NCBI RefSeq assembly: GCF_000308435.1 | Contig: NZ_BAFR01000352.1 | Coordinates: forward strand, 1-64,000 | Source of the DNA: Nocardia araoensis NBRC 100135 | Lineage (GTDB): Bacteria > Actinomycetota > Actinomycetes > Mycobacteriales > Mycobacteriaceae | Length of the DNA: 64,000 nucleotides | Direction: 5' to 3' | Part shown: piece by piece, positions 18,455 to 27,172 of the stretch | How positions within the stretch are numbered: the first letter of the stretch is position 1 | Layout: every line of letters begins with the position of its first letter | Made by a program: the position numbers and the translations under genes | Notes under the pieces: model-generated | Seen by the model: only the letters and a program-made list of their open reading frames with translations | What the model was told of the DNA's origin: nothing | Databases searched by the model: none

Positions 18455-18485
18455 CACCGAGTTCGTCCACTGCCGGAAGTGGCGT

Positions 18486-18510
18486 CGCGGCCGGATCGAT
18501 TCCGGCCGCG
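18486..18510 (+). terminator. Hairpin terminator after the phosphotransferase gene
   Basis: The arms CGCGGCCGG (18486-18494) and CCGGCCGCG (18502-18510) form a perfect 9-bp stem with loop ATCGATT, 31 nt after the stop codon. No T-tract follows, which is common for GC-rich actinobacterial terminators. Confidence 0.55.
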
Positions 18511-18694
18511 CAGCGAATCGGAAGACATTCTGCGAAGCTTGTTCTCGTCCGCGGTGAGGAGCACGGGCCACGCGCGCTATACCATCAACCGGTCCCGGCG
18601 CAGTCCCGGTGAGGTCGCTCCAGCGCAGTGTCGCGGTGTGGAGCGGTAGTTCAGCAGTTACGCAGTGCAACACCAACAGTTCGGAGTTCGCTCT

Positions 18695-19948
18695 TTGAGT
18701 ACGCCGCAATCCCAGGCCCCGGTCCGGGCGTGCCCGGTCGCCCACGGCTCGCCGACCGATTCCGATGACCAGCGGGTGCCCATGTACTCGCCCGAGTTCG
18801 CCGCGGATCCACACCGCGTCTATCGCGAGATGCGCAGGCGCTACGGCTCTTTGGCACCGGTGGAGTTGGCGCCCGGTGTCCCGGCGACTTTGGTGGTCGG
18901 CTACAGCACCGCGGTGCGGATTCTCAATGACCCCGAGCACTTCCCCGCCGACCCGCGCGCCTGGCAGAAGAACATCCCCGCGGACTGCCCCATCCTTCCC
19001 CTGCTGGAGTGGCGGCCGATGGCCAGCCGAAGCGCCGGAACCGACTTCACCCGCTACCGAGGGGCGATCACCGCCAGTATCGATGAGGTCGACCTGTATG
19101 CCCTCCACACGGTGGTGGAGGGACTCGCCATCCCGCTGATCAACTCCTTCTGCGAAGACGGATCCGCCGAACTGATCCGCCAGTACGTGTTCCCGCTCGT
19201 CTTCCAAGCGGTGAACTATATGCTCGGCTGCCCGCCGGAGATCGGGGCGCAGGTCGCCGCCGGCACGGCCGCTCTCCTCGAGGGTGTCGACGCCGAGAAG
19301 GGCAATCAGATGCTCGGCGAGGCGCTGATGAGCCTGGTGACACTGAAACGTGCCGACCCCCAGCGCGACATCACCTCGGCGCTGCTGCGGCATTCCGCCC
19401 GGCTCGATGACGTGGAGGCGTCGCATCATGTGTCCCAGGTCTACGGCAGCGGGATCGAGTTCGAGCTGAACCTGATCACCAACACCCTGTTGCTGATCCT
19501 CACCGACGAGCGCTTCGGCGACAGCATCCTCGGCGGGAACCTGTCCTCCCGCGATGCCATCGACGAGGTCTTGTTCAACGACCCGCCACTGGCGAACCTG
19601 CTGATCACCTACCCGCGCCACCCGATCCTCATCGATGACGTCTGGCTGCCGGCGCACCAGCCCGTCGTCATCAGCATGGCCGCGTGCAACAACGACCCCG
19701 CGATCCGCACCGGCGACTTGACCGGCAACCGCTCCCACCTGGCCTGGGGCCTCGGCCCGCACGCCTGCCCCGCGCGCCCGCTGGCCTACCTGATCGCGCA
19801 AGAGGCCATCGACCAACTCCTCGACGCGCTGCCGGAGATCGAACTGAACCTGCCGAACCGAACACCCGACTGGCGACCAGGGCCCTTCCACCGGGCCCTG
19901 ACCGAATTGCCGGTCACCTTCCCACCGACCTCCCCGCTGAACATCTGA
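18695..19948 (+). CDS. Atypical cytochrome P450 (no ExxR arginine)
   Basis: About 417 aa. The heme-binding loop is LAWGLGPHACPARPLA with the thiolate Cys at about 358, as in conservon-type P450s (Trp for Phe, Ala-Arg after Cys). The K-helix ExxR motif is replaced by E-V-L-F (about 291-294, before NDPP). The I-helix region (QVYGSGIEFELN) lacks the AGxxT acid-alcohol pair. These changes resemble the CYP156/157-like group, in which ExxR is known to be lost. TTG 18695 has GGAG 8-9 nt upstream; GTG 18665 gives ten more residues without a clear site. No roadblock/conservon genes are nearby, so partner and substrate are unknown. Confidence 0.88.
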   Translation: MSTPQSQAPVRACPVAHGSPTDSDDQRVPMYSPEFAADPHRVYREMRRRYGSLAPVELAPGVPATLVVGYSTAVRILNDPEHFPADPRAWQKNIPADCPILPLLEWRPMASRSAGTDFTRYRGAITASIDEVDLYALHTVVEGLAIPLINSFCEDGSAELIRQYVFPLVFQAVNYMLGCPPEIGAQVAAGTAALLEGVDAEKGNQMLGEALMSLVTLKRADPQRDITSALLRHSARLDDVEASHHVSQVYGSGIEFELNLITNTLLLILTDERFGDSILGGNLSSRDAIDEVLFNDPPLANLLITYPRHPILIDDVWLPAHQPVVISMAACNNDPAIRTGDLTGNRSHLAWGLGPHACPARPLAYLIAQEAIDQLLDALPEIELNLPNRTPDWRPGPFHRALTELPVTFPPTSPLNI

Positions 19949-19970
19949 CAAGAACTCGCCGAGTTCCACC

Positions 19971-19996
19971 GCGGCCCCGCCGAGTGGTGGGGCCGC
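19971..19996. terminator. Hairpin between convergent genes
   Basis: The arms GCGGCCCC (19971-19978) and GGGGCCGC (19989-19996) surround a 10-nt loop, 22 nt after the P450 stop and 40 nt before the stop of the leftward exported-protein gene. The placement suits a bidirectional terminator. Confidence 0.5.
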
Positions 19997-20035
19997 ACGT
20001 CGGCGCCGTGATCATGAGCCGGAGCCGCCCTTCGA

Positions 20036-20314
20036 TCAGGCGAAGTGAGACGGCCGGTGGGCAGCGCCCGGGGTGCGGTCGGCGGGGATGCCGGGGGAGA
20101 CGTTGGGCACGGTGCCAGGAGTGAGGTTGGTCTGGCCGCTCGGAGTCGGAGTGGTCTGCGGGCCGCACATCACGTTGGAGCAGGTCGGTAGGTTGGGGTC
20201 CGGACCGGCCTGGGCCACGCCCGCCGTCAAGAGGCCCATGCCCAGCAGGGCGGGCGCCGCGGCGATCGCCAGAGCGCGGGCCGAGCGGCGGGTCGATCGG
20301 TGGTTCGTGGTCAT
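20036..20314 (-). CDS. Small exported protein of unknown function
   Basis: 92 aa. A basic N-terminus (NHRSTRRSARALAIAAA) and hydrophobic core (PALLGMGLLTAGVAQA) form a signal peptide cleaved near AQA-GP. The mature ~56 residues contain two Cys (PTCSNVMCGP) and a Pro/Thr-rich tail ending PGAAHRPSHFA. This is the mycobacterial/nocardial short-exported-protein style with no known role. The ATG at 20314 follows an AAGGAGCACC-type site on the minus strand, so longer upstream frames were rejected. Confidence 0.75.
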   Translation of the reverse strand: MTTNHRSTRRSARALAIAAAPALLGMGLLTAGVAQAGPDPNLPTCSNVMCGPQTTPTPSGQTNLTPGTVPNVSPGIPADRTPGAAHRPSHFA

Positions 20315-20563
20315 ACAGGGTGCTCCTTCGGGGCGGTGTCGCGGGGCGGTCCCGCTGTCGTTGTGACGCTGTCCAGCCTCATCGACACCGGACCGAGCCG
20401 AAAGGACACCCAGGGTGCACGGCAACGCACCCTCCACATGGTTCGAACCCACCAAGGTGAGGTTCGGCTCCGGCGGATTCGTCCGGACCGCCCGCCGGTC
20501 GTGCCCCTACGCCGGGCGTCGAGTCGGCGACCGACGCAAGGCCGTCGCCGACTTCCGCACGGA

Positions 20564-21427
20564 TCAGATGCTGGACAGTTGCTCGCGCAGCACCGTGCGC
20601 AGTGCGACGGGCTCGCGTCCGAGCAAGGTGGCCAGTGTCGGGTCGACGGTGGCGAACTCGCCGACGCGGCTGGCGGCGAAGATGCCGACCAGCTGTTCCG
20701 CCGTCCGCGCGGGAACGCCTCGGCCCACCAACTGTTCCCGGAACTGGTCGTCGGATGTGGTGGTCCTCGTGATAGCGCTGCCCGTGATCTCGGTGGCGAT
20801 ACCGGCGATATCGTCGAAGGCGAGCGCTCGCGCCCCGGTGAGCGGCGGGGTGGGACCGTCGAAGCAGCCTTCGTCGGCCAGGATCGCGGCGGCGGCGTCG
20901 GCGAGGTCGGCGTGCGCGGTCCAGCTGACCGGCCCGTCCGCGGGGAGCGCCAGCAGGCCGGACTCGTCCGCGTGGCCGAGGAAGTGGGCCGCGCTGGCGG
21001 CGTAGAAGCCATTGCGGAGTGAGGTGAACGGCACGCCGCAGGCGCGCAGCGCGTCCTCGGTGGCGGCGTGATCGCGGCACGCCTGGAAGTGTGACGAGGG
21101 GCTGGCTCCCATCTGGCTGGTGTAGAGGATGCGACGGGCGCCGGCCGTGACGGCCGCTTCGATGGCGGCGCGATGCTGTTCGACGCATTCGTCGCCCATT
21201 TTGTCGACGGAGACGATGAGCACCTGAGTGGCGCCTTCGAAAGCCTCTGCGAGACCGGCGATATCGGTGAAGCTTCCCTGCCGGACCCGAACCCCTCGCT
21301 CGGCGAACGCCTGCGCCTTTCGCGGATCACGGACGCTGACGCCGACTCGGTTCGCCGGCACGCGCGTGAGCAGCCTCTCGACGATTTGACGCCCCAGCTG
21401 TCCGGTCGCTCCGGTCACGATGATCAT
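20564..21427 (-). CDS. NmrA-like / QorB-type NAD(P)H-binding oxidoreductase
   Basis: 287 aa of the atypical SDR (NmrA) family. The N-terminal dinucleotide motif is MIIVTGATGQLGRQIV (GxxGxxG). The downstream pattern (VLIVSVDKMGDECVEQHRAAIEAAVTAGARRILYTSQMGAS) matches the YtfG/QorB quinone-reductase branch. These enzymes reduce quinones with NADPH or sense redox state. It is divergent from a TetR regulator 98 bp away with several dyads in the gap, so it is the probable target of that repressor. Confidence 0.9.
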   Translation of the reverse strand: MIIVTGATGQLGRQIVERLLTRVPANRVGVSVRDPRKAQAFAERGVRVRQGSFTDIAGLAEAFEGATQVLIVSVDKMGDECVEQHRAAIEAAVTAGARRILYTSQMGASPSSHFQACRDHAATEDALRACGVPFTSLRNGFYAASAAHFLGHADESGLLALPADGPVSWTAHADLADAAAAILADEGCFDGPTPPLTGARALAFDDIAGIATEITGSAITRTTTSDDQFREQLVGRGVPARTAEQLVGIFAASRVGEFATVDPTLATLLGREPVALRTVLREQLSSI

Positions 21428-21475
21428 GATGCACTCCCGTGGCTCGATCTGTTGTTTCCAATGGAATCAATCGAA

Positions 21476-21524
21476 CGTTATCATCGATACTAACGATGGA
21501 ACCAACGAAGCGGTATCGTTGATA
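21476..21524. promoter_or_regulatory. Overlapping dyads, candidate TetR operator
   Basis: Between the divergent NmrA-like and TetR genes lie CGTTA-N10-TAACG (21476-21495), CATCG-N7-CGATG (21482-21498) and CAACG-N9-CGTTG (21503-21521). The outer pair TATCATCGATAC (21479-21490) and GTATCGTTGATA (21513-21524) is an inverted repeat with one mismatch. The last arm ends directly before the TetR ATG, so binding would block both promoters. Confidence 0.55.
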
Positions 21525-21525
21525 T

Positions 21526-22272
21526 ATGACATCGCGCGCAGGCGGCAGTGACGACGCCACTACCGGCGATTCCGGCACCTCGATCCCGGGCCGTGAGCAG
21601 ACCCGGCAGCGGGTCGTCGAGGCCGCCATCGACCTGCTGACGCGCGGGGGCCGCGACGCGGTCACCACTCGCGCGGTCGCTGATGCGGCGGGCTTGCAGC
21701 CGCCGGCCATCTACCGGCTGTTCGGCGACAAGGACGGGCTGCTCGACGCGGTGGCCGAGCACGGTTTCGCCGCGTTTCTCGCCACCAAGCATGTCGACCC
21801 CGACCCGCGCGACCCCATCGAGGACCTCAGAGCGGGCTGGGACGTCGCGGTCGAGTTCGGATTGGCCAATCCCGCGCTGTACACCTTGATGTACACCGAA
21901 CCTGTCGGAAAGACCTCGGCCGCGTTCAAGGCCGGCATGGAGATCCTGATGGGCCGAATCCGGCGCCTGGCCGCCGGCGGCTGGCTGCGCGTCGACGAGG
22001 AACTCGCGGCCCAGATCATCCATGCCACGGCGCGCGGCGCAGTGCTCACCTGGTTGTCGCTGCCCGAAGAGCGGCGTAAGCCGGCCTTGTTGACCACATT
22101 GCGGGAGTCCATGGTGGCTGCCGTCACCAATCAGCAGCCGGCCGTGCAGGACGCGGGCCCGGCAGGCGCCGCCCGTGCGTTACGCGCCGTGTTGCCCGAG
22201 CAGACGACTCTCAGCAGCGCGGAGCAACAGCTACTGCGGGAGTGGCTGAACCGCCTTGCCGTCGACGGCTGA
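21526..22272 (+). CDS. TetR/AcrR family transcriptional regulator
   Basis: 248 aa. The N-terminal TetR helix-turn-helix lies at about residues 24-70 (TRQRVVEAAIDLLTRGGRDAVTTRAVADAAGLQPPAIYRLFGDKDGLLDAV). The ligand-binding C-terminal domain is of the TetR_C_33-like type. There is no recognisable ribosome-binding site before ATG 21526, and an operator dyad ends there, so the mRNA may be leaderless. It probably represses itself and the divergent NmrA-like oxidoreductase. The 3' end overlaps the convergent decarboxylase gene by 42 bp. Confidence 0.92.
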   Translation: MTSRAGGSDDATTGDSGTSIPGREQTRQRVVEAAIDLLTRGGRDAVTTRAVADAAGLQPPAIYRLFGDKDGLLDAVAEHGFAAFLATKHVDPDPRDPIEDLRAGWDVAVEFGLANPALYTLMYTEPVGKTSAAFKAGMEILMGRIRRLAAGGWLRVDEELAAQIIHATARGAVLTWLSLPEERRKPALLTTLRESMVAAVTNQQPAVQDAGPAGAARALRAVLPEQTTLSSAEQQLLREWLNRLAVDG

Positions 22273-25038
22273 CTGCTGCCCGCCGACGCCGTCGGAGGCA
22301 GCGGCACCGGGGTGGCGAGCCGCGGTCAGCCGCGCGAGCGCGGCCTCGGTGAAGACCGACAATCCGAGGTCGGGGTTGTATCCGTGTATTTCCTTGACGT
22401 CGAGGTCGGCCAGGAAATACAAGATCTCCCTCGAAACCACTTGCCCCGGGACCAGTATCGGGAAACCGGGCGGATATGGGACGACGAAGGTGGCGGATAC
22501 CAGGGGTCTCCCCTTGGCGAGCCTGCGCCCGGCGTCGCCGAGCAGGACGTGTTCACGGTCGGACTCCGCGTACCCGGCGTAGAAGGCCGAGCGCATGTCA
22601 CCGAAGGAAACGGCGCCGTCGGGACGGAAAGCGCTGTCGAACTCGCTGAAGTCGGGCAGGGCGGGCAGATCCTTGGTGATCTCGTCGATCCGGCGCTGTT
22701 GCAGCGCGCGATCGGCCTTGCCTGCCGCGCTCCGGTTGTTCTCGAAGTCGGCGGCCACCCGGCGCAGCACCTCGAGCAGGTGGTGCACGCTCGACCACGT
22801 GACGCCGATCGTGAAGATCAACAGCACACTGTTGATCGAGGTCTTGTTGATCTGGATGCCGAACCGATCCATCAGGATCTTCTCGCGGAAGTCGTACCCG
22901 TTCATGCCGGTCTTGCCAAGGAACAGGGTGACCCGCGTCGGGTCGAGCACGAACTGATCGGACCGCCACGCCTCGTTCCACTGGGCCAGGCCACCCAGTC
23001 TGACCTGTCGGTACGAGGTCACCTCGGAGGTGCGGAACTCGTCGGGCACCAGGTCGTCCTCGTCGAGAATGCGGAACCACTTGCCGATCAGCCGGTCCTT
23101 GCGGACGCGGTGCCGGAACACCAGCGCCATGTCGTAGACGTTGCGAACCAGCTGGAAGCCCTCGATGTCGACCTGCCTGCGCGCCAGATCCAACGACGCC
23201 AGGAGTTGCTGGTTCGGCGATGTCGAGGTGTGGGTCAGAAACGCCTCGGCGAACGTCTCGCGGGCGAGAGCTTTGAAATCCTGGTCCCGGATATGGATCA
23301 TCGACGCCTGCCGGAGAGCGGACAGCGACTTGTGGGTGGAATGCGTCGCGTACACGCGTACCCGCGCGCGTTCGGGGTCGGGAAGCAGGCGGCGGTTGCT
23401 CCACTCGGCGCGGTCGACTCCCTGCATCGACGCGCGCCACTTGCGGTACTCCTCGGCATATCCGGGCGACGACAACATCGATTCGAGTTGCTCGGCGGCG
23501 ACCATCGCGGTCCGCTGTCGCGCCCACGGTACCGCGGTCGCGAACGCGTACCACGCCTCGTCCCACAGGAAGCAGATGTCCGGCTTGATCGCGAGGACCT
23601 CTTCCATCACGCGCTGGGGGTTGTAGACGATGCCGTCGAACGTGCAGTTGGTCAGCAGCAGCATCCGCACCCGGTCCAGTTGTCCGGCCGCCTCGAGATC
23701 CAGCAGCGCCTTCTTGATGGTGTGCAGGGACACGGCTCCGTAGATCGCGTAGGGCTCGAGCGGGTAGGCGTCCAGGTACATCGGGTACGCCCCGGCCAGC
23801 ACCAAGCCGTAATGGTGCGATTTATGGCAGTTGCGGTCGATCAGCACGATATCGCCCGGCCGGGTGAGGGCCTGCATGACGATCTTGTTCGCGGTGGATG
23901 TTCCGTTGGTGACGAAGTACGTCTGATCGGCACACCACGTCTCGGCGGCTTTGTCCATCGCCGCCCGGATCGTGCCGTGTGGATCCAGGAGTGAGTCCAG
24001 CCCGCCGGAGGTGGACGACGTCTCGGCCATGAAGATGTTGCGGCCGTAGAACTCGCCCATGTCCTGCAGCGACTTGGAGTTGAAGATGCTGGCGCCGCGC
24101 GCGACCGGAAGCGCGTGGAACTGGCCGACCGGCGCGGCCGCATAGGCACGCAGGGCGTCGAAGAACGGTGTGGCGAACCGGCTGCGGACGCCGGCGAGCA
24201 CCGTGCTGTACAAGTCGGTGACGTCGTTGAGCCGATAGAACGTCCGATCGTAGACGTCCGACTCGTCCTCGGTCTCCGCGGCGATCGATTCGTCGGTCAG
24301 CAGGTACAGGTCGATGTGCGGCCGCAGTTTCCTGATCCACTCACCGCATTCGACCCAGTCGCGGGTGCGGTCGGTCACGACCACATCGTCGTTGGCGCCG
24401 AGCAACGCGGTCATCAACGGGACGCGGTCGGGAGAACGAAGCGGGAGGTCGTGCCGGATGATCGCCGCCTGGATCTCGCCGTTCAACGCGACGGCGGTGA
24501 TCGCGTCCTCGATGCTCGTCACGACGAGCAACTCGAACCGCACATCCTCCGACGGGTCGCGCAACGCCCGGAGGCTCTCCGCCAGGCCTTCGGGAGCTTC
24601 GGGCGGGGAATCGTCGCCGAGCAGGACGGTGTAGAACTGCTGCTGCTTGGCTCGCGCCACGAGTTCCTGATCGGCCAACGGCGTCGATGCGTCGAACACG
24701 GCCGCGCGGTCGCCGTACTCGGAGAGCAGGCGCACGGCCAGCGACACTTCCTCGGTGAGCCGCATCGTTGCGAGATCGGCGAGATATTCGCGAAACGCCG
24801 CCAGTCTGGCCGGGCCCGGGTACAGCCAGTACCGCTCATAGGTGCCGAGGCGATCGAGGAGGCGCCGCACCCGGGCGGCTTCGTGGGTGGTGTCCAACCC
24901 GGCGCGATCGACATCGGCGAGCCGGCGGCACGCGTCGTCGAGCAGGTTCCAGGTGTCGATGCGCGAGTACGACGGGTTCGCTACCGCCGCCAGCGCGGAA
25001 ACCGAAAGCCCTTTCGGGCGCTCGCCGTTTCGGTGCAT
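22231..25038 (-). CDS. Orn/Lys/Arg decarboxylase family PLP enzyme
   Basis: About 935 aa, longer than the usual 700-760 aa. The N-terminal wing/receiver-like region is about 1-300. The aspartate-aminotransferase-fold PLP domain has TYFVTNGTSTANKIV, DRNCHKSHHYGLVLAGAYPMYL, the Asp in CFLWDEAWYAF and the Schiff-base Lys in YATHSTHKSLSALRQAS. The C-terminal decarboxylase domain ends with PYPPGFPILVPGQ. It removes CO2 from a basic amino acid; the substrate is unresolved. The ATG at 25038 was chosen; ATG 25119 adds 27 residues and has an equally good site. It is divergent from a PucR-type regulator, its likely controller. Confidence 0.9.
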   Translation of the reverse strand: MHRNGERPKGLSVSALAAVANPSYSRIDTWNLLDDACRRLADVDRAGLDTTHEAARVRRLLDRLGTYERYWLYPGPARLAAFREYLADLATMRLTEEVSLAVRLLSEYGDRAAVFDASTPLADQELVARAKQQQFYTVLLGDDSPPEAPEGLAESLRALRDPSEDVRFELLVVTSIEDAITAVALNGEIQAAIIRHDLPLRSPDRVPLMTALLGANDDVVVTDRTRDWVECGEWIRKLRPHIDLYLLTDESIAAETEDESDVYDRTFYRLNDVTDLYSTVLAGVRSRFATPFFDALRAYAAAPVGQFHALPVARGASIFNSKSLQDMGEFYGRNIFMAETSSTSGGLDSLLDPHGTIRAAMDKAAETWCADQTYFVTNGTSTANKIVMQALTRPGDIVLIDRNCHKSHHYGLVLAGAYPMYLDAYPLEPYAIYGAVSLHTIKKALLDLEAAGQLDRVRMLLLTNCTFDGIVYNPQRVMEEVLAIKPDICFLWDEAWYAFATAVPWARQRTAMVAAEQLESMLSSPGYAEEYRKWRASMQGVDRAEWSNRRLLPDPERARVRVYATHSTHKSLSALRQASMIHIRDQDFKALARETFAEAFLTHTSTSPNQQLLASLDLARRQVDIEGFQLVRNVYDMALVFRHRVRKDRLIGKWFRILDEDDLVPDEFRTSEVTSYRQVRLGGLAQWNEAWRSDQFVLDPTRVTLFLGKTGMNGYDFREKILMDRFGIQINKTSINSVLLIFTIGVTWSSVHHLLEVLRRVAADFENNRSAAGKADRALQQRRIDEITKDLPALPDFSEFDSAFRPDGAVSFGDMRSAFYAGYAESDREHVLLGDAGRRLAKGRPLVSATFVVPYPPGFPILVPGQVVSREILYFLADLDVKEIHGYNPDLGLSVFTEAALARLTAARHPGAAASDGVGGQQSAVDGKAVQPLPQ

Positions 25039-25230
25039 GTCGTCAGTTCCGCCCCTCGATCGGTGGGCGAAGTGGTCTGCCGAACCCGGCAGATCATCCT
25101 GGAACATCCCTGCAAACATTGTGCCCCGCCGTAGATCGAATTCCTAGGTGGGTTCGAGAAGCCGTCGCGTCGGAACAAATGCCGCTCGCGATACTCCCGC
25201 GTCGGCGGAGCAGGTACCTACAATGACCGT

Positions 25231-26517
25231 GTGACGACTTTTCGTCGCGATAGCGAAGTCCAGCTCGGCCGGCACATCGGACGGATCGCCGCCCGGATGA
25301 ACGAGCGAGTGACGGAAATCGGCACGATCATCCGGCGCAAACTCGAGGAAGAAATAGCCGAACTGCGCGAGGACACGCATTCCCGGGAACTTCTCGGCGC
25401 CAGCGTGGAAGCCAATGTCGAAACACTGTTGCAGGCCCTACGCCACGATATTCCCGTCGCGCGCGTCCAGGCGCCGACGGCGGCCACCGAATACGCCAAA
25501 CGTCTGGCGCAGCACGGAGTTTCGCTCAATGCGCTGATTCGCGCCTACTGGGTGGGGCAGCGAAGGATGAGCGAACTGGTCTTCGCGGAAGTGCGCGCCG
25601 CCGACATCACGCCGCAGCAACGCGTCGACGTCCTGCAAACCATCACCACGACGCTTTTCAACTACATCGACTCGATCACCCGGCAGGTCGTCGCCGCCTA
25701 CCAAGGTGAACGGGAGCAGTGGTTGGAGAATCAGAACAGCATCCGCGCACTCCAGGTCGGCGAAGTGCTGACCGAGACGAGCACCGTGGACATCGACGCG
25801 GCGACCGAGTCGATCCGCTACCCGCTGCGCTGGCAGCACCTCGCGCTGGTGCTGTGGTACCCGGAGCTGAGCGCCGACGGTGACGAACTGCCCCGGATGC
25901 AGCGGTTCGTGCGGGAGCTGGCTCGCGCGGCGGACACGTCGGCGCTGCCGCTGTTCGCCGCCGTGGATCGGGTCAGCGCTTGGGCCTGGTTGCCCTACCG
26001 ATCGCTGCCCGCCGACCCGGTCGGCGCCGTTCGCAGGTTCGTCCGTGACCGCGCCGACGCCCCCTGCTTCGCGATCGGCACACCCGGCACCGGAGTCGAG
26101 GGTTTCCGCAGATCACACCGGCACGCCCAGGCCGCGCGCGCCGTCGCCCGCGCCCGTGGCGCGGAGGATCCGATGGTCTATTCGGCGACCGATCCGGGGC
26201 TGTCGGCCGCCGCGCTGCTGGGTGGTGACATGGCCGAAGCGCGGGACTGGGTGAGCGAGGTACTCGGCGATCTGGCCACCGACAACGACAACGACGAGCG
26301 GCTGCGGGAGACATTGCGGATCTTCCTGCGCACCGGATCGAGCTACAAGGCCGCGGCCGCGGAAATGAACCTGCACTTCAATTCCGTGAAGTACCGGGTA
26401 GCGCGAGCGATCGAGCGGCGGGGTCGACCGATAGACGACGACCGGCTCGAGGTCGAGATGGCGTTGCTGGTGTGCCAGTGGTACGGCGGCGCAGCGTTGC
26501 GCCGGGACCCGGCGTAA
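25231..26517 (+). CDS. PucR/CdaR-type transcriptional regulator
   Basis: 428 aa. A helical sensor half (about 1-165, with HGVSLNALIRAYWVGQRRMSELV) precedes a GGDEF-like/central region and a C-terminal PucR HTH (about 345-415: LRETLRIFLRTGSSYKAAAAEMNLHFNSVKYRVARAIERRG). This class activates catabolic genes in response to metabolites. It diverges from the decarboxylase with about 110-190 bp between starts, which suggests local regulation. GTG 25231 is the start consistent with the family N-terminus. A 35-nt gap leads to the SRPBCC gene, perhaps in the same transcript. Confidence 0.9.
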   Translation: MTTFRRDSEVQLGRHIGRIAARMNERVTEIGTIIRRKLEEEIAELREDTHSRELLGASVEANVETLLQALRHDIPVARVQAPTAATEYAKRLAQHGVSLNALIRAYWVGQRRMSELVFAEVRAADITPQQRVDVLQTITTTLFNYIDSITRQVVAAYQGEREQWLENQNSIRALQVGEVLTETSTVDIDAATESIRYPLRWQHLALVLWYPELSADGDELPRMQRFVRELARAADTSALPLFAAVDRVSAWAWLPYRSLPADPVGAVRRFVRDRADAPCFAIGTPGTGVEGFRRSHRHAQAARAVARARGAEDPMVYSATDPGLSAAALLGGDMAEARDWVSEVLGDLATDNDNDERLRETLRIFLRTGSSYKAAAAEMNLHFNSVKYRVARAIERRGRPIDDDRLEVEMALLVCQWYGGAALRRDPA

Positions 26518-26552
26518 CTCCTGTTGTAACCCCTGAAGCGAAGGAGCAAACA

Positions 26553-27020
26553 ATGTCCACCATGCACTTCAAGGAGACGACGAACTCGACTCCGGAGCAG
26601 TTCGTCGCCGCGCTCACCGATTTCGGGCCCGGCCGTTCGCAGGTATTCGGCAACAGCGCCGACAAGTACCTCGAAGTGCACAACCAGGGCCGCCGTGAGG
26701 CCGACGTCACGGAAGGTTCGCACGGCATCTGGGAACGTCTGCACTACGACTGGTCGAACCCCGAGCGCGTCGTCATGACGACCACCGACTCGAACGTATG
26801 GGGCGGCCACTCCGGTCACACCTACACCTTCGAGCGCAGGCCAGACGGCAAGACCGATGTGGATGTCGTCATCGTGCGTGAGGGCAAGAACCTCAAGGGA
26901 CGGGTCCTCGAAGTCGTGGTCGGGACCGTCGGCAAACGCGTCCTGCGACAGGCCCTCGACAAGACCGTCAAGGCCATCGAAACCCGCGACAACGGCGGGG
27001 GAACGGCGCAGCGCCCGTAA
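26553..27020 (+). CDS. SRPBCC-fold protein
   Basis: 155 aa with the START/Bet v1-like pattern. A first strand (MHFKETTNSTPEQFVAALTDFGPGR) is followed by beta strands (ERLHYDWSNPERVVMTTTDS, HTYTFERRPDGKTDVDVVIVREG) and a long C-terminal helix (KRVLRQALDKTVKAIE). Members bind hydrophobic ligands or act as cyclases/dehydratases; no catalytic residue can be named. GGAG 8 nt before the ATG supports the start. It follows the PucR-type gene by 35 nt. Confidence 0.85.
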   Translation: MSTMHFKETTNSTPEQFVAALTDFGPGRSQVFGNSADKYLEVHNQGRREADVTEGSHGIWERLHYDWSNPERVVMTTTDSNVWGGHSGHTYTFERRPDGKTDVDVVIVREGKNLKGRVLEVVVGTVGKRVLRQALDKTVKAIETRDNGGGTAQRP

Positions 27021-27172
27021 CGGTGTGCCTGTCGCTCGGGTGGCGGAGCGCCTGCGGCTGCGCGATCCAGTCGAAAAATAGGTATACCCGTGGGTAGTTT
27101 GACCGTCGCCCGACGCGGCTTCTCGGGACAGGCTGGAGCACGACTTGCCAGCACCATCTCGGGGAGGCTCGT

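Noticed and set aside
18665..19948. Conservon (roadblock/GTPase/P450) cluster
   Set aside because: The P450 is conservon-like, but no histidine-kinase-like, roadblock, DUF742 or small GTPase gene is adjacent.
22312..23994. 560-codon rightward open frame inside the decarboxylase gene
   Set aside because: The opposite strand encodes clear PLP motifs. The rightward product is Arg/Gly/Val-rich without a domain.
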